A stretch of 64,000 nt of DNA from Caenorhabditis remanei (Eukaryota > Nematoda > Chromadorea > Rhabditida > Rhabditidae), in the NCBI RefSeq assembly GCF_010183535.1, contig NC_071330.1, forward strand, positions 15,543,717 to 15,607,716, given 5' to 3'. A program made the translations under genes and the position numbers. The first letter of the stretch is position 1; the number at the start of each line of letters is the position of its first letter. The notes beneath the pieces were generated by a model. It saw nothing but the letters and a program-made list of their open reading frames with translations, did not search any database and was not told the DNA's origin. Shown here in pieces: positions 25,901 through 38,056 of the stretch.

Positions 25901-28900
25901 AACTCTGAAATTGGGCTCTGAAATTTGGTTAATCTGAAAAAGCCGTTTAAGACAATTTCTCCAAACAACTTTTTTTTGCAAAAAAATTATTTTTCAAAAC
26001 CATGGCATGATTATACTTTTCTGAAAGCCCTTGACTTCCGGATTCTGAAAATTTTCGTTTCAACCGTACCAAGTCAAATCCCACACAGATCTCTGACTCC
26101 AAACCACCAGGACCTACTCAAAAAATAGTTCAAATTCCAATAGGGACACCTGACCTTTTCATAACAGAGAACACATTTTCTCTGCGTCTCTCTCTCTCTC
26201 TCTTCTCTAGAAAATCCTTTTTTTTTCTCCAAAATATTCTGAAGGTTCCCTCCTTTTTTCTTTTCACCGAGGGGGTTCTCCAGACACCTTTTTTGCGTCT
26301 TCGTGTGTCCACTTAACCGCCCATTTCCCATTCCGGTGACGACATTTTTTTGTCATTACTTTATTCTATATTTTATGTTATATTAAAATGAATGAGTAGA
26401 AATGGCAGAAGTTTAAAAAATTCAAAAAAAAAATTTTCACCTAATAATTTTTTTTCGAAATTTTTGTAAAAAAAATTTTTCCAGAATTTTCAGTCCTAAA
26501 ACTTGGTCTTTGTATATTTTTGATCAAATTTTCATATTTTTCAGCTTATTTTCACCCTCATAACTCCTAAAAATCAAAAGTTCATTTTGCAACACAATTT
26601 CTGTAGGAAACTCAATTTTTTAAAAATTTTGAAAAAAAAAATTTTGCCAAATTTTTCGTCAGGTCAAAGTAGGCGTGTTGAACTATACTATACATAGCTA
26701 TTCTGACAGGAAAATGTTCTGAAAATAATTTCAGCCAATTTTTATAATGACACCCTCGGGTCTCCCTCGGCGCATAGATCATTTTTGTGTCAGTCCTTCC
26801 TTCTTTTTTAGTCTTTGACCGAAAATTTCCTCCGTTTTTCTATTTTTTTAAATTTTCTGTGTACTCAGTGCATATTGCATACGGTCTAGTTGCGAAAACT
26901 GCTGAAAATTAAAAAAATAGAATTTTTTTTTTGAAAATTTCGAAAATTTTGAAATTTTGAGTCTTGCTTCTGAAACTGATACTTGGCTAGAAATCCGCTT
27001 TAACTCCATTTTTAGGGCTGAAATTTATATTTTTAGAATGAGCACGTTCTCAGCTTTCAGAAAAGTATAATCATGCCTATATTCTGAAAATTTTGAATTT
27101 GGGGGTTATAGCCTCCTGACTAAAACTACCGTAACTTGGCCAAATTTGCTCCGATTTGCATCAAATGTGTATTTTTGAACTCAGCATGACAATACCTTTC
27201 AAATGAGTGTAATCATGACTACATTTGAGAAAAATTAGGTTCCGCCATTTTAAAGGCGCATAGGACAGATACTCTCCGTCTCTAATCGCCAAATTCAAAA
27301 ATTTTAGAACATGGACCACCTCAAACTATTTTTACACCTAGAACTCACTATGACACACATTTAAAGCTAAAAACCATCAAATTCCCGTGAAAACTCAAAA
27401 AGTTACAGATTTTCGAAACATTTCGAAATTTTTTGAAAATCTGGAATTCACAAATCCTACCGTATCTCTGTTAGTTTTGTTCCAAATTTTTTGAAACTTA
27501 GATTTTCGGAATCTACGTGTTAAGACCGTTCAAATGAATATAATCATGACATTGTTTTAGTCAATTATGTTTTTGACCCCCCAAGTGGTCCCATTTTTTC
27601 AAAATACCGAAAATTTCCAAACCTAGTCATGATTATACTCAAATGAAAGCTCTTGGCTCACTGATTTCGAATATTGAGGTTTGAGGGACTAGTTTTGAAT
27701 TTCTAGGCCACCAGTGCTAATTCTAGGCCATCAGGATGCCAAAACCCAATTTTTGTCGTTTTTTCAGAATCTTTTTAAAAGAAAAGAATTTTCGAACTTT
27801 TCCTTGAGAAATGACCAAAAAAAATGATGTTTGACCAAAAATTTCTGTGAAACTTCAAAAATTTTCAAATAAACAATCCCCAAGTTTTCCCACATGAACC
27901 TTCCCCGACTAAGCTTGGACTTTTCCGAGAAAAGTGACCAATAAGTAAGCCGACACAAAATTCTTGTTGAATAAACAAGTTGACACATTCTTTTTTCAAA
28001 AAATGTATTCAAAATTTTTTTCTTTTTTTTTGAGGTCAAAATGTTCCGAAAGTCATAACAATAGGTGAGCGTGAAATTGAGTTTCCTACAGAAGCTGTGT
28101 TGTAGAATGAACTTTTGATTTTTAGAGGTTAGGAGGGTTTCTAGAGTGAAAATAAACTGAAAAATAAGAAAATTTGACTGAAACTATACTAAGACCAAGT
28201 TTTAGTGCTGAAAATTCAAAAAGGACGATTTTAGAAAAAAAAATTCAAAAAAAAAGTTTTTTTTGCGAAAATTTTTTTTTTTGAAATTATAATTTCTTAC
28301 ATGATATATAGACTAATTTTGACCTAAAAAAACAAAAAATTAGTCAAAATCGTGTTTAGAATGGTCAAAAATCCAGAAAACCGCCAAAACTCAAAAAAGA
28401 TATTCAAAAAGGTTTTTTATTTCAAAACTTTATAAATTCATTTTTCCTGGATTCTAGAAGGTATATTAATGATTTTGACCTGAAAAATCAGAAAAATTGA
28501 TTGAAATTGTGCTAGGGTTAGATTTTTGGTGCTGAAAATTCAGAAAAGTCACGAATTTTTTTTAAAAACAAAAAACAAATAAAATCAGATTTTTTTATTT
28601 GATAATTTATTTCGAATTACGGCATTTAAAAAGTATACATAGCAGTTTTTGACATTAAAAATCTGAAAATTCAATAAAAAACCTGCTATGATAATGTTTT
28701 GGAGTTAAAAAATCTAAAATTGGAAAAAAACTTTTTTTTTGAAATTTTTTATTTCAGACCTGATTTTTCTGGATTCTAAAACTTATAAGCTTAAGTAGCT
28801 GAATTTTCAATTTAAAAACTCAAAAAATTCTGTCAAAACTATGCTGTGACCACCCAATACTCCAAATTAAAAAAAAACTTCAAAAAACTTTTTTTTAAAC

Positions 28901-31900
28901 GATTTTTGCTCTTTTAATCCCAACTATTTTTTCTCTATTTTTTTGCTTCACTTTCTGCTTTTCACAGTCATTTTTTCCTTAATTAAATGAATAGAAATAC
29001 ACATCATTTTCTGCTTCTTCTTACTCTTTACTGACACTTTTAATTACAGCCCTCCCCTCCTCTTCTCATTTTTCACCTCCCCCATCTTACTCATTTTCTC
29101 ATCGCTTTTTCCGAGTCAACTTTAATAAATTAAAAATGAGAAAATACAAAATATAGTTTAGTTTTGTTTTTATAGTCAAACAAAAAAATTTTTTTTGAAA
29201 TATTTTTTTCGAGAAAATTCTGAAACTGTTCCAGACTTGTTTTTCTCTAGTATTACCATAGGGCTTGGTGAAACTGCAATTTTTAAAATCAGCACGTTTT
29301 CAGCTTTCATAAAAGTATAATCAAGGATGTATTCTGAAATTTTTGAATTTTGAGGTCAGAGACGCCTCCTATCTCTAGCCTCCTGACTAAAAGTATTGTA
29401 ACTTTATTATTTTTGCTCCAATCTATAAAATTTTTAAATTTTCGAATTGAGAATGACAAGACCTTTTGAATGACTATAAACACGGTCTATTATAAAGAGA
29501 TTCGATTTTTGATTTCTCTTGGCTCTGCAAGCTGGAATAAATGATCATAAATGTTTGTTAATGAAGCGGAAATTAATCACAACCAATTTTTACATTTTTC
29601 ACATCTGGAACATAAATTTTCCTACATTTTGATGTAAAACCCATTTAAAAACATGAAATAATCACTGAGTTACAGATTTTCACAAATTTTCGAATTTTTT
29701 GAAATTTCAAAACAACTGAAATAGCAGTATCTCAGTCAGCTTTGCTCCGAGTTAGAACATGTTCATATATTTGGTATCAGCGCAACGAGACCTTCCAAAC
29801 AAGTATAATCATGGCATGTTATCGCTGAACTCTGTTTTTGACCCCCCGGTTGGATCTATTTTTTCCGAAAACCGAAAATTTTCAGATTATAGGCATGATT
29901 ATACTTTTCTGAAAGCTCTCAGCTAGCAGATTTGAAAAATATCATTTTAATAAAATTTAGAGCTTTTCTGAGCGTGTTACGGTAGTTTTAGTCAGGAGGT
30001 CAGAGTCCAGACACTCTGCGTCTCTCACCCCGAAATTCAAAATTTTCAGAATGTAGGCATGATTATACTTTTTTGAAAGCTGAAAACATGCTGAATATGA
30101 TTTTAATATTGATTTTACTCGAAAACGTAGTAATTTGAAATTTTCAGAATTTTCAGATTTTTTGAAAAAATTGAAATTTTTTAAATTTTCAAAACACAGG
30201 CATGTTTATACTTTTCTGAAAGCCCTTGACCCTCTGATTCTAAATCTAACATTGTTAACCCTCATTGACTTCTCCCCTCCAAAATCCATCTCAAAATTTC
30301 CAGCCAAAACGACACCCTTCTCACCACCACCATGTCATCCGTGCAACAGGAAGAAATCTGTCGGTTTCGTGGCACAACGGAAAACTATACGATTGCCGTC
30401 ACATTTTTCGTGATATTCTTGTTATCGGTAGTGGGAAACTCGGTGGTTTTAATTGTGATAATTAAGGTGGGTTTTGTGAAAAAAATTTTTTTGAATTTTT
30501 TTCAAGTTTTCTAAAATTTCAGCAAAGAGCCATGCGATCTATAACAAACATCTACCTTATGAATTTGGCCGCTTCTGACATGATGTTATCGGTGGTATGC
30601 ATGCCGCCGACACTTGTATCCATGGTCATGAATTGTTGGATGTTCGGCAATTATATGTGCAAAATTTTGGCCTATTTGCAGCGTGAGTCCTTTAATTAAC
30701 TACAGTAATTAATCAATAATTGAAAATTTTGTTTCAGCCGTCGTTGTCACCGCCTCGGCTTATACCTTAGCGGTCATCGCGTTCGAGAGGTACTTTGCGA
30801 TTTGTAAGCCGTTGCACTCGAGGATTTGGCAGACTAGGTGAGATTTCTTTTACAAAAATAAAAAAATTAACAAAAATCATCACAGAAAGTAAATTAGGCT
30901 TGTTGAAACCTTTAAAAAGAGTATAATCTTGCCTAAATTTGAAAATTTTGGAAAAAAAATTGTGGTCTATCCTTGTGCGCCTTTAAACTACAGTAAGCCA
31001 TAGTCTATAACTAAATTTTAAGGAAATTTATTTTTTGCAAGTTATTCGAATCTTGTAAAATAATTTGCGCTAAGAACCACTGCAAAACTACAAAAACGGA
31101 AAAGGTTACAGATTTTCGAAAATTTTCGAAAATCTTTGAAAAGCCTTGAATCACTAAATCTACCTATCTCATTCAGATTTGTAGTTGGATCCATAAAAAA
31201 TACATTTTCGAAATCAGCAGGCCAAATTGGTTTAAATAAGTATAATCATGCCTATGTTCTGAAATATGCGAAAATTTGACGGAAATCGAGTCTGAAAATT
31301 CAAAATTCTGAAAATTTCCAAATATCGGCTTGATTTTACTTGTTTGGAAGGTCTTGAAGCGCTGATTATGAAAATGTAAGTTTAAGCTGAATTGGGCACA
31401 TCTGGACCGAGATACAGTAAGATTTGTAGAAAGGACATTTTCGAGAAGTTTCGAAAATCTGTAACTTGATCAATTTTTGTGCTAAAAACTCGAAATTTGG
31501 CTTGAAATGTGCAGAATTCAGCAAACTATCAAATGATTATTGAAAATCTAAAATTTCAATTTTTAGCAACCAAAACAATTTACGTTTTGTTCCAGATCCC
31601 ATGCCTACGCAATGATCACTCTGGTATGGGTGATCGCAATTGCTGCCAATATTCTGATGCTATTCATGTACGAACAACAAACATATAGTTCGAATGGATA
31701 CACATGTGCACCAATTCATCCACCAATTTATCATTTCGCATATCAGGTATTATGATAGATGTATCCGACAGAGTTACACTTTTATGAAAGCTGACATTCT
31801 GCTGATTTTAAAAATACTAGTTTCAGCACGCAGAGACTAAAATTCCTAAAGTTATGACAAATTTAACAGAACACTTTCGAAACTCTGTAACTTTTTGATT

Positions 31901-34900
31901 TTTCAATATTTCAAAGGGCTTTTTGGTGGGTGTTTTTAAATTAGTAGTGTTTTCAAACTTGATATACTGTACTTTTCGTGGTAAGACCTTATCAAAAAAT
32001 CGCATTCCGCTCAACTCTGGTCAGAACCATACTTGCAAAACGGGCCGGCGCGTAACTCGCGTCAAAATGAATATTATGAGCTGAAAAATATACCAAAATG
32101 TAGATCTCGACGAGTTCTATGTCCGTGACCTACTATGGGCCGGATGGCATTTTGTTAATGTGCCGCGGGCCGGGAAAAAGTGCCAAAAAACGCGAACAGG
32201 GCCAAAAAAGCCATTCTAGCCCGGCCCGCGGCACATTAACGAATAGTCATCCGGCCCGAATTATATCAGAGAAATAGAACTCGCCGAGATCTACATTTTG
32301 GTATATTTTTCAGATCATAATATTCATTTTGACGCGAGTTACGCGCCGGCCCGGTTGACAAGTATGGTAAAAAGTATCTTACTTCTTAGCAACTCGAAAT
32401 TCATAAAACTTATTTACCCCCTTATTCCAGGTCTACATGACAGTAGTCCTTCTCGTTATCCCGCTGGTCGTGATGACCGGTCTCTACGGTAACGTGATCA
32501 CCTCCCTGAAATCCGGCATCAAATTGGAAATCGCCTCCGTCGACCCGCCTCTTGCCACCGCCACCACAACAGGTCCCTCAAAAGAGCCCCCGGTTTTGTT
32601 GAACAATGTGCTCGTCGGTAGCTCCACTCTAGCTCGTGCCACGTCATGCATCGCCCTCAACACGTTTTCCTCCCCCTCGAATTACAGTACCCCCCGTGAG
32701 GCTCCGCCCACCACCAACGGACCCCAACTCCTTCAACTCCCTGGAAACTTTGGGAACTTCGACGACTTCCGCCTCCAATGCCTTTCCGATTGCCGTCGTT
32801 CTAGTGGTGGAGTGTGTTTACCCCCGCCAGGTGTTGTGTTTTTGATTTTTTCGTGAAAAGTACAGTAACCTTTGAGTGAAAATTTGGGAAAATTTGAGCT
32901 AATTTGGACCATTTTAGGTGGAAAAAATTTTGATGCAATTTTTTTTTTCCATTTTTTCAAGTCAAAGTTTCAGGGCATTGATTTTTCATTGATTTTCTTT
33001 TTAAGTCTGAATATTCTGAAAATTTGCAAAGTTTTAAGCCAAATTGAGGCTTTTGTACAATAATTCAAGTTTTAGAAAATGAAAAAATTTTGAGTCAAAA
33101 ATTTTAAGCCCAATTTTTTTTCACATTTTCTTTCATATTACAATTTGCAGGGTTCCCCACTATTTATGGTTTTTATTTATTGGTTTTTTATCAATTTTTT
33201 TACTCAGTTTGTACAGTAGCCCTAGTTTAAAAAATGGCAAAATTTTGAGCCAAAAATTTTTTAGCCCAAATTTTTTTTTCGTTTTTAAGATTTTTCTTCC
33301 AATTTCCAATTTTTGGGCCCCCGACTAGTTAGGGCTTTTATTTATTTTTTTCTCTCAGTTCATACAATAATCCAAGTTTTAAAAAATGGCGAAATTTTGA
33401 GTCAAACATTTTTTTTAGCCCGAAAAAAATTTTAGCCTAAAAGTTTTTTTTCTCTTTTTTTCAAATTCTAATTTTCAGGGTCCCCCACTGTTTATGATTT
33501 TCATTTATTGACTTTTTAATTAATTTTAATTGGTTTTTTTCCACTAAGTTTGACCTACCGAGTGTGTTTTTACCCGTTTGTGTTTTCCCTACGTTTTTTG
33601 GTTCCTGTAGTTACCCTAGTGTTTTTTACCCCAAATTTGATTTTTTTGTTTTTTTGATCTACAATATTTTCAAAAATCAATCAATAATTTTTCAGCTATC
33701 GTCGCAAGTATGACGGATGAGCAGAAGCTATCGTTTTGGAACAAGTTGTCGAACAAGTTGACTTTTAGTCAGCCAGATAAGAAGTTAGTCCGTTTTTTTT
33801 GGGAGTTTGAAGGTTTTTGAGTTTTTAAGACAAATTTTCAGAATCAGCGTCTTTTTAGCTTTCAGAAAAGTATAAACATGGCTAGGTTTCGAAAAAAAAA
33901 TTTTTTGGAAAAATTTCAGAAAATTCCATTTTGAGTTCTAGTGGCCTAGAAATCTGAAACTTGATTTTTAAACTTGTGTTTTTAGAATCAGGGTGTTAAG
34001 CGCTTTCAAAAAGTATAATCATGTCTATATTCTGAAAATTTTAATTTTCGGGTTTGAGTGTCTGACTCTGAAATTCGCTGACTCTGAAACTACCGTAACT
34101 CGCTCAGAAATTCTCCATTCTGAAAAATTATAAGTTTTTCATAATCAGCTCATTGAGACCTTTCACATGAGTATAATTTTGACTAGGTTTGGAAAATTTT
34201 TGAAAACGGTCCAATAAGGGTCCAAAATGCAAAAAATTTCAAAAATTTCAAAACATAGTCATGATTATACTCATATGAAAGGTTTTAACACGCTGAATCT
34301 GAGAATATAGATTTTGAACAATTCAGACCAAATCTGAGGGAAATACTACGACTTTTGTGTTTTCGAAAATTTTCGAAAAGTTTCGAAAATCCATAACTTG
34401 CAGATTTTTTATCAAATTGTTTGGTTTTAAAGCTTAAACTACTTATATTCATCTGAAATCCCCTTAAAAAATAAATTCCAGCGTCTCCCACCCGAATTTC
34501 GGTCACCGTCGGTCCGACACCTCTGTATGCATCGAGAACCCAAGTCTACGCTCTACTCACACCCAAAAAAGTGCGATGGCTAAGCAGCGGGTTATAAAGT
34601 GAGCTGAAAAATATGTAGATCAAATTTTGATTATCGATTTTTTTCTTTTTTCAGAATGCTTATCGTTGTCGTCATTATCTTCTTCTGCTGCTGGACGCCA
34701 TCCTATATTTGGTGGTTGTTATTGATCGCTGGGGATTCTTTTCAAGTAGGTCAAATATTAGTGGGCGGGGTTGTAAGGTAATTATGATAATTAATTTGAT
34801 TGTTGATATGGGAAAACATCCAAAAAATTTTTTTTCAAATTTTTTTTTTCAAATTTTTTTTTGCAGAGCCTCAACCTATCCGTCTGGAACAGTGACATCA

Positions 34901-37634
34901 ATACATTCATCACTCTACTCACCTATATTTCCTCTTGTACCAATCCAATCACCTATTGCTTCCTGAATAAGAAATTCAGGAATGCGGTGTACGCGACGTT
35001 CGGCAGGAAGAAGAACATGCGACATCATTTTCAGAAGGTGGGCGGGGCTAAAACATTATTTTTTGAAAAAAAAGTTTACTTGAGGTGTACTACCCAGGTA
35101 GTATAAAAAATTTGAAAGTTTTTAGGAAAAAAATTTTTGCAAAAACTTTTTTTTCAAAAAGCTGAATAATTCTAGAAATTTTTGCATTTTTAGGTGAAAC
35201 CAATATCAAAATAATACTCAGGATGTTCTCAGCTTTCATTTGAGTATAATCATGCCTATATTCTAAAAATTTTGAATTTTCGAGGTTAGAGGTTAGAGAG
35301 TGTCTGGTATCTCTGCACTCTAACCTCTTGACTAAAACTACCGTAACTCAGCCAATTTCATGCCAAACTCGAAAATTCTTCAATGTTTGTTATCAGCGTG
35401 ACGAGACCTTTCATTTGAATATAATCATGACTAGGTTCTGAAAATTTTAATTTTTTTTTTGAAAATATCTGATATTTCTGAAAATCTGAAATTTTTCAAA
35501 ATTCTCAGAACATAGTAACAATTATACTCATATGAAAGCTCTTAACACGCTGATTTTCAAAATAATATTTTCGAAGAGTTCTGGTTAAATCTGAGCGAGT
35601 TACGGTAAGTAGAATTTTTGAAGATTTTCGAAAATTTTCGAAAATCTGTAACTTTTTTATTTTTTAACATTTTGGGGAGTTTCTTAGCTCAAAATGTTTA
35701 GAATCATTTGAACTTATCTTGAAAAATACTTTTGATACTGTATTAACAGAAAATTAATTTCGAAAAAGGTCGAAACTCGAAAAATTCAAAATTTTGTTCA
35801 AAAATTTTTTTGTTGATCTTTAATTTTGTTGTTTTCCAGATTTAACAATTATCTAACAAAACTCTTTACCAGAACAGTGTTAAGCCTCCTGTGGCGCTTA
35901 CATCCCTTAGTTCCCTTATTTTCTATGTATTAGTTTTTTTTTTGTAATTCAGGTCTACATTCCTGTCAACGGCGGTGCTCAGTACACTAACAAAGGGGAG
36001 ACACGACCGATTATTAACAGGTACTAACCCGATTTGTGTGATATTTATATATTTAATATAATTTGCACATTTGTTTTGCTTCTACAGGCTAGCAAAAAAA
36101 AAATTTCAAAAAAAAATTTCGAAAAAATTTTTTTTTGAAAAATTCTTAACAAAAATATTTTAAGTTCACAATCTGGAAGCGATTGGTCGAAGGTTCGTCG
36201 TTTTTAGAATATCTATCGATTTATTGATTTTTTTCTTCACTCACAACTCACCACTTCTATAATCTATGTTAACTACTGTAAATATTCACCCTTGAAACTA
36301 TATCTATACGGCATGTCATTCATTTATCTGTCACAACAATCACTATAATTGATTAATTAGTCTCGAAAACAATTATCGATTGATTCTTCGTTGCAGGTCG
36401 GTCTCGTCGACCTTCACTCCACAACATCAAGTCGTTTTTAACGATGTGTCGATTGATAGTACGAAGAAGAAGGATGGGTCGCATCATTTGATATCGAGAA
36501 CGGTAATTTTTGTTGGAATTTTTGAAATCAGCAGGTCGGGACGGTTCGAATGAGTATAATCATGACTAAGTTTGAAAAAAATTGAAAATTTTTGGGATTT
36601 TCGAAAATTTTCAAAAAATTTGAAATTTCGAAAATTTTCGTTAGTTTAGAGTTTTCATTGATTTTTCTTACAATTTCTAGACTTAAGACGTCTAGAGCTT
36701 TTAAATGAGTATAATCACGCCTATATTTAAAAATTTTCAAAAATCGACCGTCTGGGGGTCAAAAAGGCTCAAAATCGAAAAATTTTTGAAATATGTCATG
36801 ATTATACTCATTCGAACCGTCTTGACGCGTAGACTTCAAAAGCAAACGTTTTTTACGCTCGTACTGAAAATCAGCGACTTATGACACATTTTGTCATTTT
36901 CAGATTTTCAAAAATTTTCAGACTTTTTGAATTTTTTAAAAAATTTGGTACATTTTGGAGATTCTTGATACAGTAATCTCAAGGTACTCTACATCTTGAG
37001 CGGTTTAACTATATTTTTTGTGTTTAGTATTTCAAAATGAGTGTAATCACGCCTAGGTTTTAGAAAATTAAAAACGTTAAATATTTTTCAACCCGTGCGC
37101 CTTTAAAGTCGTGATGGGACCCAAACGTTTGGAAATTAATGTTGGTTTATTTTTCACTGTTAGGATCATTAATTCTGATCATTTTAAGTCATAAATCAAT
37201 TAGTTCCATCGAAAACCGAAGTAATTACAGATTTTCGAAAAATTTCGAAAATCGGAAAATCTGAAAATTTATCAAATCTGGTATAACTTGGTTAGTTTCT
37301 GCTTAATTTCAGTTTTGACTATATTTTTGAAATCAGCACGTTTTTAGCTTTCAGAAAAATATAATCATGACTATATTCTGAAAATTTTGAATTTCGGGGT
37401 CAGAGACGCTTCACTACTGACTAAAACTACCGTAACTTGGTCAGTTTTGACTCAATTTGAAAAATTTAAAAAGTATGTAAATCTACTCAACAAGACGGTT
37501 GTAATGACTATAATCATAATTATCCAAATTTTTGTTTAGTCCCAAAAAAAAATAATATTCTTCATTTTTAGGTTCACGCCTCCCTGATCCATCATAACAA
37601 AGTGCGAAGAGAGGAGACGGATGGGATCTTTTGA
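22990..37634 (+). CDS. ckr-2: Cholecystokinin/gastrin-type neuropeptide GPCR
   Basis: Thirteen exons sum to 1863 nt (620 residues): 22990-23174, 30304-30466, 30523-30682, 30738-30837, 31596-31746, 32431-32830, 33696-33783, 34482-34598, 34655-34745, 34867-35037, 35953-36020, 36397-36502, 37572-37634. All phases agree. Class A marks: GN in TM1 (106-107), LAASD in TM2 (D135), C162 and C240 for the extracellular disulfide, ERY at 186-188, CCWTP in TM6, and NPITY at 511-515. The CCK-receptor signature is clear in AICKPLHSRIWQTRSHA after TM3 and SGIKLE after TM5. NST and NATS sites lie in the unstructured N-terminus. The third intracellular loop is long (about 170 residues, Pro/Ser/Thr-rich). Expected role: plasma-membrane receptor for CCK-like (NLP-12-type) peptides. 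The choice of ckr-2 over ckr-1 rests on remembered synteny with a Cys-loop channel gene and is unverified. Confidence 0.88.
23836..23992. repeat. Near-perfect palindromic AGTATAATCATG module in GPCR intron 1
   Basis: Clearest example of the family. The left arm reads AGCGCGTCAAGACCTTTCAA followed by ATGAGTATAATCAT. The right arm is its exact reverse complement, ATGATTATACTCAT followed by TTGAAAGGTCTTGACGCGCT. The spacer is about 70 bases. A second, nearly identical pair lies at about 25558-25720. Confidence 0.85.
24600..24780. other. Non-repetitive GC-richer island in GPCR intron 1
   Basis: It contains GAAGAAGAAGAAGACGTCG, CGTGCCGCCTATCCGTCACG and a G run, and has no ATCATG modules. No exon with matching phase was found. 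It may be an intronic enhancer or an alternative promoter or first exon, but the function is unknown. A similar island lies at about 26080-26350. Confidence 0.35.
26480..28225. mobile_element. Inverted-repeat pair in GPCR intron 1
   Basis: The left arm, about 26480-26620, includes ACTCCTAAAAATCAAAAGTT and GTAGGAAACTCAATTTT. The right arm, about 28074-28215, carries the reverse complements (GAGTTTCCTACAGAAG, GAACTTTTGATTTTTAG and CTAAGACCAAGTTTTAG). The 1.45 kb between them holds AGTATAATCATG modules. It may be a degraded foldback element. No target-site duplication was seen. Confidence 0.55.
28190..28920. repeat. Degenerate long tandem repeat in GPCR intron 1
   Basis: Four to five diverged units of roughly 150-190 bp. 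Each runs through a TTTTGACCTGAAAAA-like line, an AAAATTGATTGAAAT-like line and GTGCTGAAAATTCA. The array continues outward from the right arm of the 26480-28225 inverted repeat. Confidence 0.5.
32028..32366. mobile_element. Palindromic MITE with CATACTTG ends in GPCR intron 5
   Basis: The left end is CATACTTGCAAAACGGGCC and the right end is GGCCCGGTTGACAAGTATG. Interior arms also pair: GGCGCGTAACTCGCGTC with GACGCGAGTTACGCGCC, and ATATACCAAAATGTAGATC with its reverse complement. The core contains GTGCCGCGGGCCGGG. No target-site duplication is intact. It lies between exons 5 and 6, ending 64 bases before exon 6. A sister copy is at 59096-59445. A solitary hAT end (CGCTCAACTCTG) sits just outside it at about 32010-32020. 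Confidence 0.8.
33040..33560. repeat. Three-unit tandem repeat of about 160 bp in GPCR intron 6
   Basis: Three diverged units repeat GTTTTAAAAAATGGC-like sequence, then AAATTTTGAGTCAAA, TTTTTAGCCC, a GGGTCCCCCACT-like line and TTTATTTATTG. There is no open frame across it. It separates the long intracellular-loop exon from exon 7. Confidence 0.6.
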
Positions 37635-38056
37635 TTTTATTTGAAATTATCGATTTTTTTCTGAAATTCTGAAATTTTCTTGTGCCATTACTATACTATT
37701 CGGGTTATGTCAGCTTTTTGATTTTTGGGAGAAAAAATTTTTCGATTTTTTTTTCTCAAAAATTGTTTCGTGTGTTAACCGGTAACGTTTTGTTTTCTGA
37801 TGTATAAAATAGGTCGAATTTTTTGTGTAAAATCAGTAAATATATAAAAATAAATATAGTCTTCATATATACACAAATAAATAGAAATCTGTCATATAAG
37901 TTATAATAAATACACGTAATTTGCACAGGGGAAATATTGAAAATAATGAAAAAAATTATTTTGAAGGTGATCATCACATAATTAACGCTAATTACCGTGT
38001 TAATCAGCAATTTAAAAAATTTTTAGAAAACAATTTTTTTTCGAATTTTTTTTCTC
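37635..38056. other. Shared 3' intergenic region of two convergent genes
   Basis: The 422 bases separate the GPCR stop from the M28-like stop. AT-rich sequence holds AATAAA-type signals on the plus strand near 37850 and 37877 for the GPCR. A clean AATAAA is not obvious on the minus strand for the M28 gene. No repeat modules are present. Confidence 0.5.
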
